NCBI GenBank assembly: GCA_003415625.1 | Contig: PYIU01000010.1 | Location: forward strand, 2,168,501 to 2,232,500 | Length of the DNA stretch: 64,000 bases | Origin: Aquanectria penicillioides | Lineage: Eukaryota; Ascomycota; Sordariomycetes; Hypocreales; Nectriaceae | Reading direction: 5' to 3' | In this document: positions 22,320 to 34,865 of the stretch, one piece after another | Layout of the letters: each line of letters opens with the position of its first letter | How positions within the stretch are numbered: position 1 is the first letter of the stretch | The notes under the pieces: model-generated | Seen by the model: only the letters and a program-made list of their open reading frames with translations | What the model was told of the DNA's origin: nothing | Databases searched by the model: none | Position numbers and translations under genes: made by a program

Positions 22320-24963
22320 CTATGTGGCGATGAGGCCAGCCAAAACAGCAGCCAACACAACAGACCAATAGCGGCTGTTGCCAACCAAAGGGGTCGCCTG
22401 ACTTTTGTTAGCTGTAGCATTGTATTGTCCCACCAGTCTTGAAAGCTGATCTCCTCCCTCCACAAGAACAAGTGCCATGCCAACCTGGAATTATAGTTAG
22501 CAAGCTGCGCCCAGCCCAGCTCATCGACATGGGAACGCACCACTGCGTGCCACTGAAGGTGACAATGAAACATCCACGCGCCCGGGTTATCGGTGACATA
22601 TCTACAGCGATCACATTTAGTAACTCAAAGAGTTGCCCGGGAATCTCGCAAGTTGACTCACCGGATCGCGACCCAACCGTTTGAGGGCAGGCCGGTCGTA
22701 TCGCGATAGGGAGGGTTGTCGAGGTTGATGAGGGACTTTGGCGCACTGGTGACAGATTCATACGGGAAGGGCCCAACACCAGAGCCTAAAACCCAGAACT
22801 TGTGTCCGTGAAGATGCATTGGATGTCCCATCTTTCCCAAGCCATGTCAGCTTCAGGCACGTGAAATGAGAAACAAAGAAAAACAGAAGAAGAAAAGGGT
22901 ATTTTGAGACTATCAACCTACCACATCCATTGACTGATTTGCAATCCTTAGAATAATGTCAATCGTAGAGTTGAGCTGCAGATGGATGGTTGTGTTCGAG
23001 TTCCAACCATCAGAGGCTTGTCCGTAGACGATGGGGATTTTTGGCTCTGTAAATGGCAATTTGTCGACCACCCAGGTAGTAATGTTTGTCTGGTTGATAT
23101 AGAATGAAAGCGTTCGATTCGCTTGACCAGCCGGCGGAGACATGAGACTATCGAATGGAGAGAGGGCGAAAGAATCAAGGACTGACGAGTTTGCCTTGGC
23201 TGACCCGTTGACGTACATCCAAGTCATTGCCGGGTCTTGCATGGTGTCCATTGTAGAATTGGTAGCAGTAGACTTGCGGTGCGACATAAGTTAGAGATGT
23301 GCGGGCCATGGTGCATTTACCCTTCTATAGAAACCGAGTCACTTACGTTGTAAGACGCAATGGCTTGGCCTTCCATCACCTGTTGCATGTCTCCGCTGGG
23401 GAACGTTGCAAACCTGAGATAATAGTTGCCAGGCATCTGGTCAAGCCGGATCATGACTGAGTATCGCTGACCGAGTTCGATGTGGAGCACCTGCAAGGAT
23501 TAACAACCGCCATAGTACGACGCGATAGGCAATGACCAACCTTCACCTCTTGGAGTTTGACGAGCATGCCATCTGCTGCGTAGACAAACATTGCATGAGC
23601 ATCCAACGAGACCCTCAGAGCACTTACAGAACCCGAATTCACTAGATTCAGAGCCAACCAGCCCCTCGACTGATCAGCAGAAATCATCAACAGCGGAGAG
23701 GTGGTGTTTGTGCAAGTCTCCGGCGGAAGCGAGGACTGATCGAAGCCCGGGTTGAACATCATGGGTGGCATGCACCCACGAGGACCCAAGGAGCCCATGC
23801 CAGACATATCAGGCGTCTCCGACGAGGCCGGGGACACAGAGTGACTCATTGACATGGCCGAAGAGGTTCGCGATGTGGCTGAGGCCACCCGGGTCTGAGT
23901 GGTCATGTCATGCATGTCTTTTCGCATCAGCATGTTCATGTCCATGTTCATGCTTGACACGGCTGACATCTTCGACGTAGCCGTGGAGAGTCTTGTTGCC
24001 GCGACAGAACTAGTCGGATTTATCCCAAGCCCCGGTCCCATTTCGAGGACACTCTGAGGCAAGCATTGGACCCTCCCTTGGCCGTTGGCTAAAATGCTGT
24101 CGACACACGACGGAAAGGCCCCAGTCTTGAGATAGCGAGCGAACACAATGTCTGACATCTCGTGAGTCCAGTCATTAAGGAGGATATTGAAGGCGTCACG
24201 CTCGGCTGCTAGAAGCGCAGAGACCTCGTCACTGTTTCGAGCCAGTGCTTCGAATGGGCGTTGACGTGACGGGGCCGGTCGAACGAGGAACGGCCCGCGA
24301 ATGGCATCGTTGTAGTAGGCTCGGAAGTGGGAATGGTACCAAAACATGCCAGACTGGGAGGCAGTTGAGAATCGATATGTGAAGTTGCCGCCCGGGGGAA
24401 TGGGATCCTAACAAGTACCGTGTTAACAACAGATCAGGTGTGTATACGATGTGTGAGTGTGTGTGTGAATGTCTTTGGGGGGCAACCGATCAAACCTGCG
24501 TGACACCAGGTACACCGTCCATCTGCGGTGTTCTTTGTTGCAAAAGGCCTAAGAGTAAACTCTTTCTTCAGCAGCTGTATCATTGAGAAGGGGCAATTCT
24601 ATTCAACTGAAATAGATGACGCACCGTGCCAGTGAATCGTGGTTTCGACATCCAGGTCGTTGCGGACATGTATTTCCACTTCGTCTCCTTCATCGACGTC
24701 GATCAAAGGTCCCGGCTGCTGGCCATTGATGAGATAGACTGGACGTTCAAATCCATCTGCACCAGAGTCAACATCAACTCTCCCACTTCCATGGGGGCTT
24801 TGTCAGAGGCGTGGCACGCGAGGCAACCAAGGGGGACGCGCATACCTGGAGAATTGGTGGCACCGTGGACAGTGAAGTTGAACTGCCGGAGAGCCGCTTT
24901 CGCCTGCACGACATGAAGCAGCACAGCGAGTGATGTCGCAAGCATCTGCGTACGGGTTCGCAT
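22320..24963 (-). CDS. Multicopper oxidase (laccase-like), secreted or tail-anchored
   Basis: Nine exons (24963-24846, 24756-24625, 24548-24496, 24407-23541, 23490-23347, 23272-22922, 22831-22662, 22601-22541, 22484-22320) give 686 residues, all in phase. A signal peptide ([15 protein letters not shown]) opens the protein. All four copper-ligand motifs are present: HWHG (81-84), WYHSH (124-128), HPMHLHGH (558-565) and HCHLQWH (624-630). Three cupredoxin domains are implied. Residues about 247-318 form a Met-rich insertion with 15 Met. The C-terminus ends in a hydrophobic segment ([14 protein letters not shown]), suggesting a membrane or GPI anchor. The enzyme couples one-electron oxidation of a phenol or metal to O2 reduction. 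The donor of intron 4 could also be 6 bp earlier, which would remove two residues. The neighbouring copper-fist regulator on the same strand fits copper-dependent control. Confidence 0.93.
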
Positions 24964-25795
24964 CCTTGCAGCCTCAATCAAGATACAGTTGAGTTGAAAG
25001 CCGGCGAGAAGGAAATTCGAGATTTGTCAAAGGTGCTGAAGAGGAGAGAATAAAGAACCTTCGGGTAGTGCAATAGGCCGGTGTCTTGCGGTAGTAGTGG
25101 CCTGGCTCGACAGTACTTATGTTACGGAGTTGCCTCACGGATGGTCCACTCGTTCCATGTTGACGCTGCCCTTGCGAGACACTTCCCGCCACCGACCATG
25201 ACCTCGATTATTGGGCACCCTGGCTAACACCTGAATCTTGTTGCGAGTCATGGCGGAAAGTGACAGAGGCGCAGCTGTCTTAGATTATGAGATACCCATT
25301 TCGTTTGCGTGTCAGAAGCCTCGAAGCCAAGGGCCTGGGTGTAGAAATGTCACACAGTGCATTCGTTCTATCCCATTTGGGCTGCTCACACAAACGAGGG
25401 ATTTGTGCGGAGTTTAGCGCCGCCCTGGACAAAGTTGGCGTGTGGCTTATTAGCCGCACCGCTCAACTTGCAGCTTACAGCTACGGTAGTACGCCCGACG
25501 ACTGGGCCGTACGTACCTCGAGGGGTCGTACATGCCTGGTGCCAAACGTAGATGGGAGGGCATCATGGGAGCAAAGAAATGGAGAAGCTCTGAGCTAGAA
25601 TGTGACTATATTTTCTATCTAGGGGCGCCAGCAATACCTTGAAAACAAGCCCCTATTCGCCAGTGAGACGCCCCTCGCAAGCAAGCCGTGAATCCAAGGC
25701 ACGAGGCGTAAAGAAACACCCCGCAACCCTCTTTTTCTTTTCTTTTTTTTTTTTTTTGCCTGTGGGCGAAATCTCTGCTTCCCCATGATTCCGAA
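24964..25795. other. Multicopper oxidase promoter region
   Basis: No gene seen. It lies between the regulator's stop and the oxidase's start. Poly-T/pyrimidine DNA occurs at about 25735-25757. ATTTGTGCGGAGTTTAG at 25401-25417 matches 16 of 17 bases at 21281-21297, on the other side of the oxidase gene. Confidence 0.5.
25569..25575 (-). promoter_or_regulatory. Possible copper-fist binding core (TTTGCTC on minus strand)
   Basis: GAGCAAA on the plus strand reads TTTGCTC on the minus strand, the core bound by Mac1-type copper-fist factors in yeast. It lies about 600 bp upstream of the multicopper oxidase start. A 7-mer match can be chance. Confidence 0.25.
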
Positions 25796-26967
25796 TCAAG
25801 GCACTTGGTTTCCATCGTCCACAACATCTTCGTGAATCAAAGTCGTGGCAACTTCCGTATTGGAAGCATCCAAGTTAACATCTAGATCTGGCAACAGCGT
25901 CATCATACGCCAAAAGTCATCATTTACGGCGGGATCCATATAATACTCCGCAAACGGGACAGTAGCTGAGTCTGGCGCTGTCGCATCGGTGAGAGCCGGT
26001 TGTTCAAAGCTAGCAGGGTTGAGCAAGTCCAGCCCTTGTCCTAGATTGGAGTTGGTTGCTATGTTTACTTCAGGAAGACTCCATTCGGTAGTGTTGGTGC
26101 TATGCATAGCGAGTAAATCTTGCTCCGCGCCTCCTAATGTAACGCCGAAGTGCCCGATCTGACTGTATGCGAGATCCAAACCCTCTATGTTGAGAAGCGA
26201 GTTATCGAGCATCCGGAGGGCAGAAGGATCGTGGGAATTCTCGAGAGTAGTAAATGAAGTCGGACCTCCTCCCGCAAGAGGCGCATGAGGTGACATGTGG
26301 CCCGCACTGCTGCCGTCCGACGAGGCCGTCCAGACTGTGGACACGTGGTTGGGATACGGTTTGTGCACGGAAGACACGCTCCCAGGTACTTCACCTTCAT
26401 CCTTCGGTGAGCTCTTACAGGATTCTTGCTGGAGGTTATCATTGTCAGGTGCTTTGCAACATCCCTGGCTACTTGCACCGTCTTGGGCCGAAGGGCTGTT
26501 CGTGGGCTCTTCATCCGTGATCGTGGCTGCAGGACCTGGCGAGACTCCTGGCTGCTCCTTTTTGAATGCGCAGGTGCAGCTACCGCCGTCATGACAGCCG
26601 CATCGTTCTGTGCACGCGTTTTGTCAGAGTCATGGCGGTACACGTGGGCACAATACGCTCACCAGTGCCCCCTCGGAGAGACTGCTTCTGGCCAGTTTTA
26701 GACGCGCCGCTCCCACACGCGCATTTCGTATGAACGGATCGCGTGTGACGCAAAGAACGACAGTGGCCACATTGAGAAACCGGGCGGCCTTTCTTGCTGA
26801 TTTGCTGTAGGGGCCGATCTGTCGCAGATTCGGAGCATTAGCAAGGGCGAAGGAGCCCAACGGCTGGTTTGCGATGGGACAAGGCACTAACCAGTATGTT
26901 GACACTGCCTTGTGCGGTGTCCACGAATACAGGCAGCGCACGCGAGAGTGTCCCCGTCAACTATCAT
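25796..26967 (-). CDS. Copper-fist transcription factor
   Basis: Three exons (26967-26892, 26818-26663, 26607-25796) give 347 residues. The N-terminus is a copper-fist DNA-binding domain: CAACIRGHR ... CQH (zinc ligands Cys10, Cys13, Cys22, His24), RPL, then KKGRP (34-38, the minor-groove contact) and QCGHCR. Exon 3 opens with a Cys-rich cluster, CGCHDGGSCTC (80-90), resembling the copper-sensing C-x-C ... C-x-C motifs of Mac1/Cuf1-like proteins. The rest is low-complexity, Ser/Pro/Asn-rich and acidic, probably an activation region. Family members bind DNA in a copper-dependent way and control copper uptake, detoxification or cuproenzymes. The multicopper oxidase downstream on the same strand is the obvious candidate target. 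The start was chosen at the Met that begins the domain (MIVDGDTLAC). Confidence 0.92.
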
Positions 26968-27456
26968 GATGAATCTAGACACAAGTAGTAACGAAGGAGA
27001 AAAATAGACATAGAAACGGCCAGGCCATGGTGAGTTATGACCAAGTACACAGCCCCGCCACGACGAGTGGGGGTTCGTTGTCCTCAGCAATTGGTTGAGA
27101 AAAGATTCATCGTGTCCACACACACAAAATCCAAACCATGCCGTCCATTTGGCACATGGCATCGTCAATAGGATGGACAATTTGAACCATTTTGCAAGGA
27201 TAAATCAAACAGCTCGGAAAAATGAACAAGATTAAACTTATATTAGATCCATGATGTCTAAACCACTTAGACAGTACATAGAACCCAAAAAAATCCACCA
27301 AACTCTTGCCTACCCTGGACCCTCCTCACATTTCAGAGCATCATTCCCCCATCCAATCAACTCTCGAATCCGGCAATTACACCCTTCTCACAGCAAACTG
27401 ATTGCTACCCCTAACAAGAAAACTTTCCATACCAGCTTCCTCCTCTCAAACATCTA
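26968..27456. other. Copper-fist gene promoter region
   Basis: No gene seen; about 490 bp between the regulator's start and the stop of the STAND gene. Confidence 0.5.
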
Positions 27457-30400
27457 CTAGCTCCTTACATGATATGCGCACCCAGAACTATTACTTTTGA
27501 TCCAACCGTCTTCGCGCCGATGGCCCTCAGTGCTGTCAGAGTCTTCCTGGTAAGGTAAGAGGTCTTCGGCTGTATCGGGACAAAATATCACCACAGGAAG
27601 CCCAATCTCTGCAGTCTTTAGCGGGTACATGACAACTGTAAGCCTGTGGTGCCTGTTGACTGGCCAAACCAAGGTCGCTACCCAACCTGCAAATGGCTTG
27701 GGGATAGCACACAGAACCCTTCGATACCACGTGAAAGATTTTTCTGGCTTCGGGTTTGATTCCCCTTTCGCTTCGGTGTCGATAACCTCTTGCTGGGCAT
27801 TCCCTCGAGCATAGTTCGCAAAAAAGTTGTTTCCATCTGCTGCCCATCCAAGGACAATGTATGTTCGAATTCGGAAGATTTTAAACCGCTGTTGTCCTGC
27901 CGCGTAGAGAACGTCCTCGTACATGATGCGTGGCCGGTCTGAAGATATTTCGCTCCAAGGGTCCTGGCTAATTTGGGTCAACTCATCGAACCAGTCAATA
28001 ACCTTTTGCCCACTGGGGACAGCCACTTCTTTATCGAGGATCTCACTGGTGTTTGCGAAAAGATCCCATTTCCGTGAGTACAAGTATTGGCCACATGCCG
28101 AAAAGTACAACGGTACTTGACCTATTCGAAATATGAGTGACATAATAAACAAAAGTCAATCATAATAAACTTACCAGTTTCTGGCTCCGGTAGAATGGTC
28201 TGCCTCGTAGAGAGAGGGGCTGCTCTTCCATCATCGGTTTTATCAAGGCTGATTCGCATCCCCTGCTTTACCGTCTCAGTTGATATGCATTGAACTAACA
28301 TTGGCTGTGTCGTGTCTGCTAAGTCGTAGATCAAGATGCCATTCTCCACAGTCACCACGAGGATGTCCTGTTTAGGGTGGAAAGAGTACCAGCGAGGCAA
28401 GCATTCGATACTCAGCGCAGCATCGAAGGAGACGGAATTATCCTGAAATGAGTAAACTGCCAGGAATTCGCCTTTTGTATTTCCACCCCGTCCTTCTTTA
28501 TCGGGTCCCCAGACTGCAACAGCGTAGTTTTTGCGAGGGTTGAATCGGACATCCATGCACATTAATGTCTCTTGCTCGTCAGGGTCCATGGTAGAGCGGA
28601 AAGGCATCTCGTACAAGCACTCAAGATCCGTCTTGAAAAACCACAACCGGCGGCCAAGCCAAACTGCAAGCATGTTCAACATGGGGCTGATCTCGAGCCC
28701 GTTGAAAGCCAACTCGTCCTTGACAGTGGTGAGGGCAGGCCTTAGTTCAAAAATATCAGGTGGCTCGGCTGATGTTGAACAGTCAAAGTAATTGACATTC
28801 CAGATGCACCAGCTCACGAAAACTGATGTTGACATCTGGCGGCGGACTCCGTAACCAGAATATCTAGTCATGTTAGCTATTCACATATTCGAAACAAGGC
28901 GGCACTCCTAGAAGCCCCTTACCCACTACCCTCGGAAGTTGCGCTGACAAACATATAACTCGCTGCAACTCTCGCAAGTTCCAGACACGTTTTGCTCGTT
29001 CCTTTCCGAAATGAGATATACTGCTCCTTCTCGCTAGAGTCGCCTGCGAGAGAGGGCTTTGAGTCGTGTAAATCACGCAGAGTTATTTCCTCGATCGTAA
29101 CTTTTCGGTTTGCCCAGAGCACACCGACCACACCACAGTCGTTTTGTTGTGCTTCAAAATAGTCGTCTGCTTCATAACCCCGAGGTCTCCAATTTCGTAT
29201 TAATTCAGCAGTGTTGATATTCATATCTAGGCCATGAATGCTGTTGAGATATTCACAAAATCCTATTATATTATTAGTTATTCAATACGCCTCGAGAAGT
29301 TGACAGCACGAGACATACGTGGTTCGCAGAAAGAATTCCAAGGTCGCCCGCTTTGAGATTGTTTTGACTGAGATATCAAGGGCAGGCCGTTGATCGTTGA
29401 AACAGGACCTTCATAGCTGCATTGTATGCTCATAACAACGGTAGCAGGGATGCTTGGAGTCTTGTAGTCTTTAATCTTGGATCTGGGAATGTCAACCACC
29501 GTTATGCCATATGTTTCCTTGACGACGATCCAACTTGTAGTGACGACCATGTGCATATCCTTGGGACAGAAGAAGGCACGAAGAAATCGGAAATTGTTCA
29601 GTCGTGACTTGGCCCCGATGGCAATTTTGAAAGAGCCCTGCACTAGATCAATAACAGCAAGGCTGACCGTATTCGTACTGTTGTCCATGAGGGTCAGAGC
29701 AGCAAGCCTCCCAGTTTGACTACAGTCGATAATTTCTCCAAATACAGTAAAGTCTCCAAATGACTTTACCGGTATTGTATCTCGAATTTTCCAAGGACGT
29801 GGATCGATGACCTCGAGCGAGCGATTGCCGTCTTGTAGACGAAGAATTACATCTCCATGTGGTACAATGACAAATTGGGAATCGAAACCATTGAGTTCAG
29901 TGAACTTAGTGGCATAAATGCCTTTCCTGAGGTCAAAAATTCCCTTTGGTGTAATGAGTTGAAAATTACCGTGAAAGGCCAGCAGGTAGCGTGAGCGTAT
30001 CAAGATATCGGTTTTCGGATAGTCATCGGTATCAAAGTAGAGCTCTTTTCGATCCGCCCACTCTCGATCATTCTCAAGCAATGGAGAGACGGAGGGAAGA
30101 GGCGGACGGGTCTTTTCGACTTGTCGTAGCAGCTCTGACTTTTTGCTCACCTTTGTAAGTGTCTTCTTTTGAGCTTTGAGTGGGGGTGGTCCTGGTCCAT
30201 ATAACGCATTGATGGCGGTTTCGACAGCTTCACGGTATTCATGCTGGGCATTGATGAGCCGGGCTTCCCAGTCGTGCAAGATATCGTCATCCTCAGCGTG
30301 AAATGTCCACAGGACGATTTTCAAGCGCGCCATCGCCGATGACAGAGAATTTGCTGGTACAGTCTCGCAAAATAACGCCGCCAGTCTTGATCCGTTATGA

Positions 30401-33400
30401 TCGAGTGTTCCAGCCAGGCATAGCCACAATTTGTGGTGATCAACCTTTTTGCAAGACTGTATTTTTGACTCAAAAGATGCTGGCCCAGGTGCTCGTGTAT
30501 CATGCGACGATTCAGGCGAAATGCACCTCCAGGATAATCTTGGATCGTTTGCGCGACGATCTATTAGGAAAAGCCCCTTGTGGTGTATCGGGCTGCGATC
30601 AAGGGCAACATATCCGTATTCTTCATCGTTTTCGCCTAATTCCAACTCGGTAGGAAGTGTGAGGCCAGCTGATTTGACCTCAGCTGCAGTCTGGGGAGCT
30701 TCAAAGCTCTTATCCTTGAATGTTGCGTCAGGGAGAGAAGAGTCGAGGGCGAGTTCAACAATAACATCGTGACCACTACCGTAGTCTCGCATTGTGCTAG
30801 CGAGTCTGTAAAAGAGAGTTCGTCGATCTACAAAGTGAATGTCGTTTGGATTATAACGAAGTGTTGGTTCAAAGTCGCTGAATCCACGTCCCTCGACGTC
30901 TTTCATCCACTTTTCCAGCATTGGACATGGAGGAGCATCGATCTGTGTGGACTTCCAATGGTTAATGATGGCCTTTTGGGTTCGTAACCATTGGACGCCG
31001 CCCTGTATTGCAATTGCCCCTTCCATCCAGGTTAGACATTGCGGCTTCTCGAAGAAGTGATGAAGCTTCAAACAGCTGTCGGCTACGCGATGGCCTTTTG
31101 TTTCCCTCAGATGATAGGGCCATCGAGTTGCAGCATATTCGAAGAACGGAAACCGAGTAGAGATGTCTTTCCTGTTGACCGGGTCTCCACGAGTGATGAC
31201 CAGTGGAGAAATGAAAACCAAATCCCCTTGGGAATCCTCAGCATCAACAAGATATTTGATACAGTCATCAAATATTTGCTTGTGAGAGGCTTCGTAAGTC
31301 ACAATCAAACGCCCTTGAAACTTATCATGTGTCCAATTCCGTTGTCGCAAAATCTCCAATGACTGGCATTTCTGCTTGATATTTGGACACTGACGTAGAA
31401 ATTCTTTGATGGAATAGTGCATAAACTCCAGCACCATGTCATCCTCTTGCTCTGAGAGCTGATGGAAGACAAAAAGTGAACCGCAAGAGTCTTCGACTTT
31501 CTTCTTGATTTCTGGTATAGAACAGGGCAGTCCCTCGCCCCATATGCTAGAAAGGATAACTAGATGGGCAAGCTTCAGCGGTTGGCGGGAAAATACCGCC
31601 CAGCTGAGCAAGTTGCGAATGAACCTCATCGATATAGCCGTGGTTGTAGTTAATTCAATCCGAGCGAGAATTCTAGCATAGATGGTATCCAATGTTCCTG
31701 GCCTCCAACGAACTCGAAGTTCGCTTTCAACTTCTTCCATGGATTCGCATTGAAGTAGGTCGACAATCATTTTGTCGACCCAGAGAAATGCTGGGGCATT
31801 CTCGTCCACATCCACGTGAAGAAGTCTATCAGCGAGGATCTTGATCTCGCTCTCCAGATCAAAAGGCCGCGCGACGAGGATTTCATTGTCTGAGATCTGT
31901 TCTCCTTGGTCGACATGTTTCCGGAAGGACTGCTGACTTGTGCCGAGGCGCACCACGAGAGGTCTCAGCCTTGATTCAGCAAAGGCCTGAAGGTCTTTTC
32001 GGACATATTCCGGTGGCAGGCACATGTCCACAATATCAATACCTACAATGACTTAGAATTCCTAGGCCGACAAAGGATAAAAGGAGGTCTTACCAGATTT
32101 TACATCCTCGAAAATGTGTCGAATGAACCCCTCGGGCCGACTGAGGACCAGCAATCTTAACCTTGGCATAGTTTTGCGGCAAAAGTGCGAGAGAAACTTG
32201 AGAAGGACTGTGACTTCACTGTTCTCATATTCATCCACGCCGTCGAGAACTACTCTTAGCGGCCCGTGTCCACCGAGTGCGTCCAGAAGTTGTTCAAACT
32301 TGCCCCGAAGCCTTTGCAAATTCAAGGTACTTCTCAAAGCTATGACGGGGTCGAGGTCGTCAAAATCTAGGCTCTCGATTTGCCGAATTTTGTCCAGAAT
32401 GTGCGTGTCGATTGCCGTCTCATCTTCTCGCGGACACAGAAGGCGTAGGAGCTGTAGCACAAGCGACTTGACCACTTCGGCTGCCGAAGCTTGGCTGGGC
32501 TTGTCATGTTGACAGAAGAAATAGACCAAAGTGCCCCGTCCGTCGACTTTAACCTGCTTTGGAATCACTGAACTGACAATGTGAGCGGCCAGCACAGATT
32601 TACCGCGCCCGGGAAGATCATGAATCCAGAGTATTTGTGGTTGTGGTTCGGGTATCGCGCCCAACCAACCCAAAACATTAGCTTGGGAAGATATCCAATT
32701 GCAAGTGCCTGGGTGTTTCTCTCCCAACTTTTCTCGCAGTCGTTTCTGATACTGATCTTTGTAATTCTCTTCAAATGGAGACAACGCTTTCTCGACATCT
32801 TCCAACTTCTTTTGTATAGCCTTTTCTGCTTCTTTTGACTCTTCAAGTAGTTGGTCTGTCAAAGCATTAGTTAGGCTTTTGGATCCCGGGATTTGATTGC
32901 TGTTTAGATCTCACTTACGCTTCTTAAAGTCGTCGATAAAGGCAGTGAAGACAGTGTCCTTCAAAAATTCTCTCTCATTCTGGAGAGCTCTCAGGAGATT
33001 GCCAAACGAGGATTGATGGTTCTGGAAAAATCCTTTTGCTCTATCGATTACTTGGGGAATTTAGCATCTGTCGTAAATCTGTTGTACTGAAATAGTTGGG
33101 CCTCATACCTGATCTGTGCCGTTTGACTAGGTCCCATGCGCAGCACCAGTATTTTAGGATGGCAACGTAGAGCTTCACTACCGCCATGCCAACCCTTTCA
33201 TCATCTGGGAAGGTTTTGAGCCACCATCCAACTAATTCTAGCTGTGCCATTATCATTTCGACGTCTTGTGCGACCTTCTCCACCGTATCAATGTGATTCT
33301 CCACTGCCTACAATACCCAAGGGTCAGTGGTGTGCGTCGCTGATGTAGATGCTGAACTACACTTACATTAAAGACCAATTTAATGATACCAACTGAATGA

Positions 33401-33841
33401 CGGTTTGATTGTTAACAAAATTCTCACGCAAATCTGGTTCTGTGTTTAAAACTCACAAACAAGCCCGGCCGCACTAGCTGATGGCTCCCCAGCTAACGAC
33501 ATCGACCGGTCGGCAATGTGCATAAAGTCTCTTAAAGGTCCGGTGTAGGGTGCCATATGGTAGACTATCCTGGACAGTGCTGGTGACTTCAACCTGTCGT
33601 CAACTGATCGGAGATAGTTGACAAAGTATTGTAGGGATTTTGGGACAGCATCTTTGGTGCTGGAAGGTGCCGCCTTGATCCATTCTAGTTCATGAGGTGT
33701 TGCACGTTCTTTGAAAGCTTCAAGGGCTTTTTTGAAGAGAGTGGAATGTTCCTCGGTCAACTCGCCCCCTTGAAGACCAATGGACCGCGGGATAGAGGAA
33801 TCCTCTTTTTTCTCTGATGTCATCCTGCTTCGGTTAGGCAT
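27457..33841 (-). CDS. STAND/NACHT NTPase (fungal NLR-like), about 1973 residues
   Basis: Nine exons: 33841-33457, 33392-33367, 33307-33109, 33050-32919, 32855-32094, 32042-29319, 29262-28923, 28863-28175, 28121-27457. All junctions are in phase, with short introns. Residues 1-245 are a helical N-terminal region of the type found on fungal STAND proteins (GEPSASAAGL followed by FGIIKLVFN, then KLYVAILKYW); it resembles Goodbye/DUF7708-like modules. A coiled coil leads into a NACHT-type NTPase: WIHDLPGRGKSVLA (P-loop around 330-334) and LRVVLDGVDEYE (Walker B, 447-458), then a winged-helix region (LLSWAVFSRQPLKLAHL). The C-terminal 1100 residues show scattered beta-propeller-like strands (for example WYSFHPKQDILVVTVENGILIYDL) but no regular WD or ankyrin repeats. 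Family members sense non-self signals and can trigger cell death. MTSEKK at 33823 is an alternative start. Confidence 0.85.
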
Positions 33842-34865
33842 CCTGCGTTGAACTCTTGCATGTAGAGAAGCGCTCACGTGAAGGGAGTAATTAGTCGCGA
33901 AATAGGCAGGTAGAAACAAATTTGATGATCATGAAATTTTAGCGAAGATTTTCTTTGGATAGGTTTGTTGATGATGCGCGTTTGGGCTTACAAGCGATAG
34001 AATCCAATAGTAGTATTGACATGGGGGACTGAGAACTCCTAATATGAACTCGACATTTACTTCAAGTACCCCACCATCAAGGGTGGTTCAATTATCAGGC
34101 TCTATGATATGACGGTGTCCGTCTTCAAAGAACATGCCATGGGTGATCGAATCAGGGCAGCGAACCAGATCAGCCTCGTTTCTATCTACTCCTCGGATAC
34201 CATGAGTCGAGAACTATGGACAAACTCCGGTGGACCGATCCAATGTCCTTTTCCCGCATCAATGCCGAGCCGCTTTTTTCTTGCTCCTTGAAAAACTAAG
34301 TCAAGACTCATAGTGTGTCAGCTAAAGAAGCGGTGGCTTGTTAGGGCTGGCGGCATGGTCCAACCAGAGGGTTCCCATATCTCAGCCGCAAAAGTCGTCT
34401 CACTGGGTGACAGCCGATCAATCCCCTCATTTTGCTACGATACGGTGTATGCACCTATTCCTCAGTGTTCAGACCATTTCGGTAAACTATTGAGGAAATT
34501 GAATGGTACCGAGCGACTCATGCTGCCCCGATCAGCCACATGGCATGGGCGAGGAATATTGGAGGCAAAAGCCCTGTCGCATGGAAAAAGAACCCGAGGT
34601 TTGCAACCAAAGCGAATAATTGGCTTGGAAAGTGGTATGTCACCAACGCAGATAGGACCATTTGAATCACCGTGCCTTTGTACTATTCCGTGGGATTCTA
34701 TAGCATTTTGTTCTCAGTCCAACTTAGCTGAAAGCGGTTGATACGGTAGATTCCGCATGCCACTCGTCGGCTGGTGCATCAGCAGGGCCATCTCATGACC
34801 CCCAGAGACATCCCCTCACCTCCATGGAAAATGAGGCTCTGTCTTTCCACTGCTTTCTGTGTCGC
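33842..34865. other. Intergenic, no gene seen
   Basis: About 1 kb: promoter of the STAND gene on the left and 3' flank of the dehydrogenase gene on the right. Confidence 0.5.

Noticed and set aside
25735..25757. Transcription terminator at the poly-T tract
   Set aside because: Poly-T tracts do not define RNA polymerase II termination, and no tRNA or Pol III gene is nearby.
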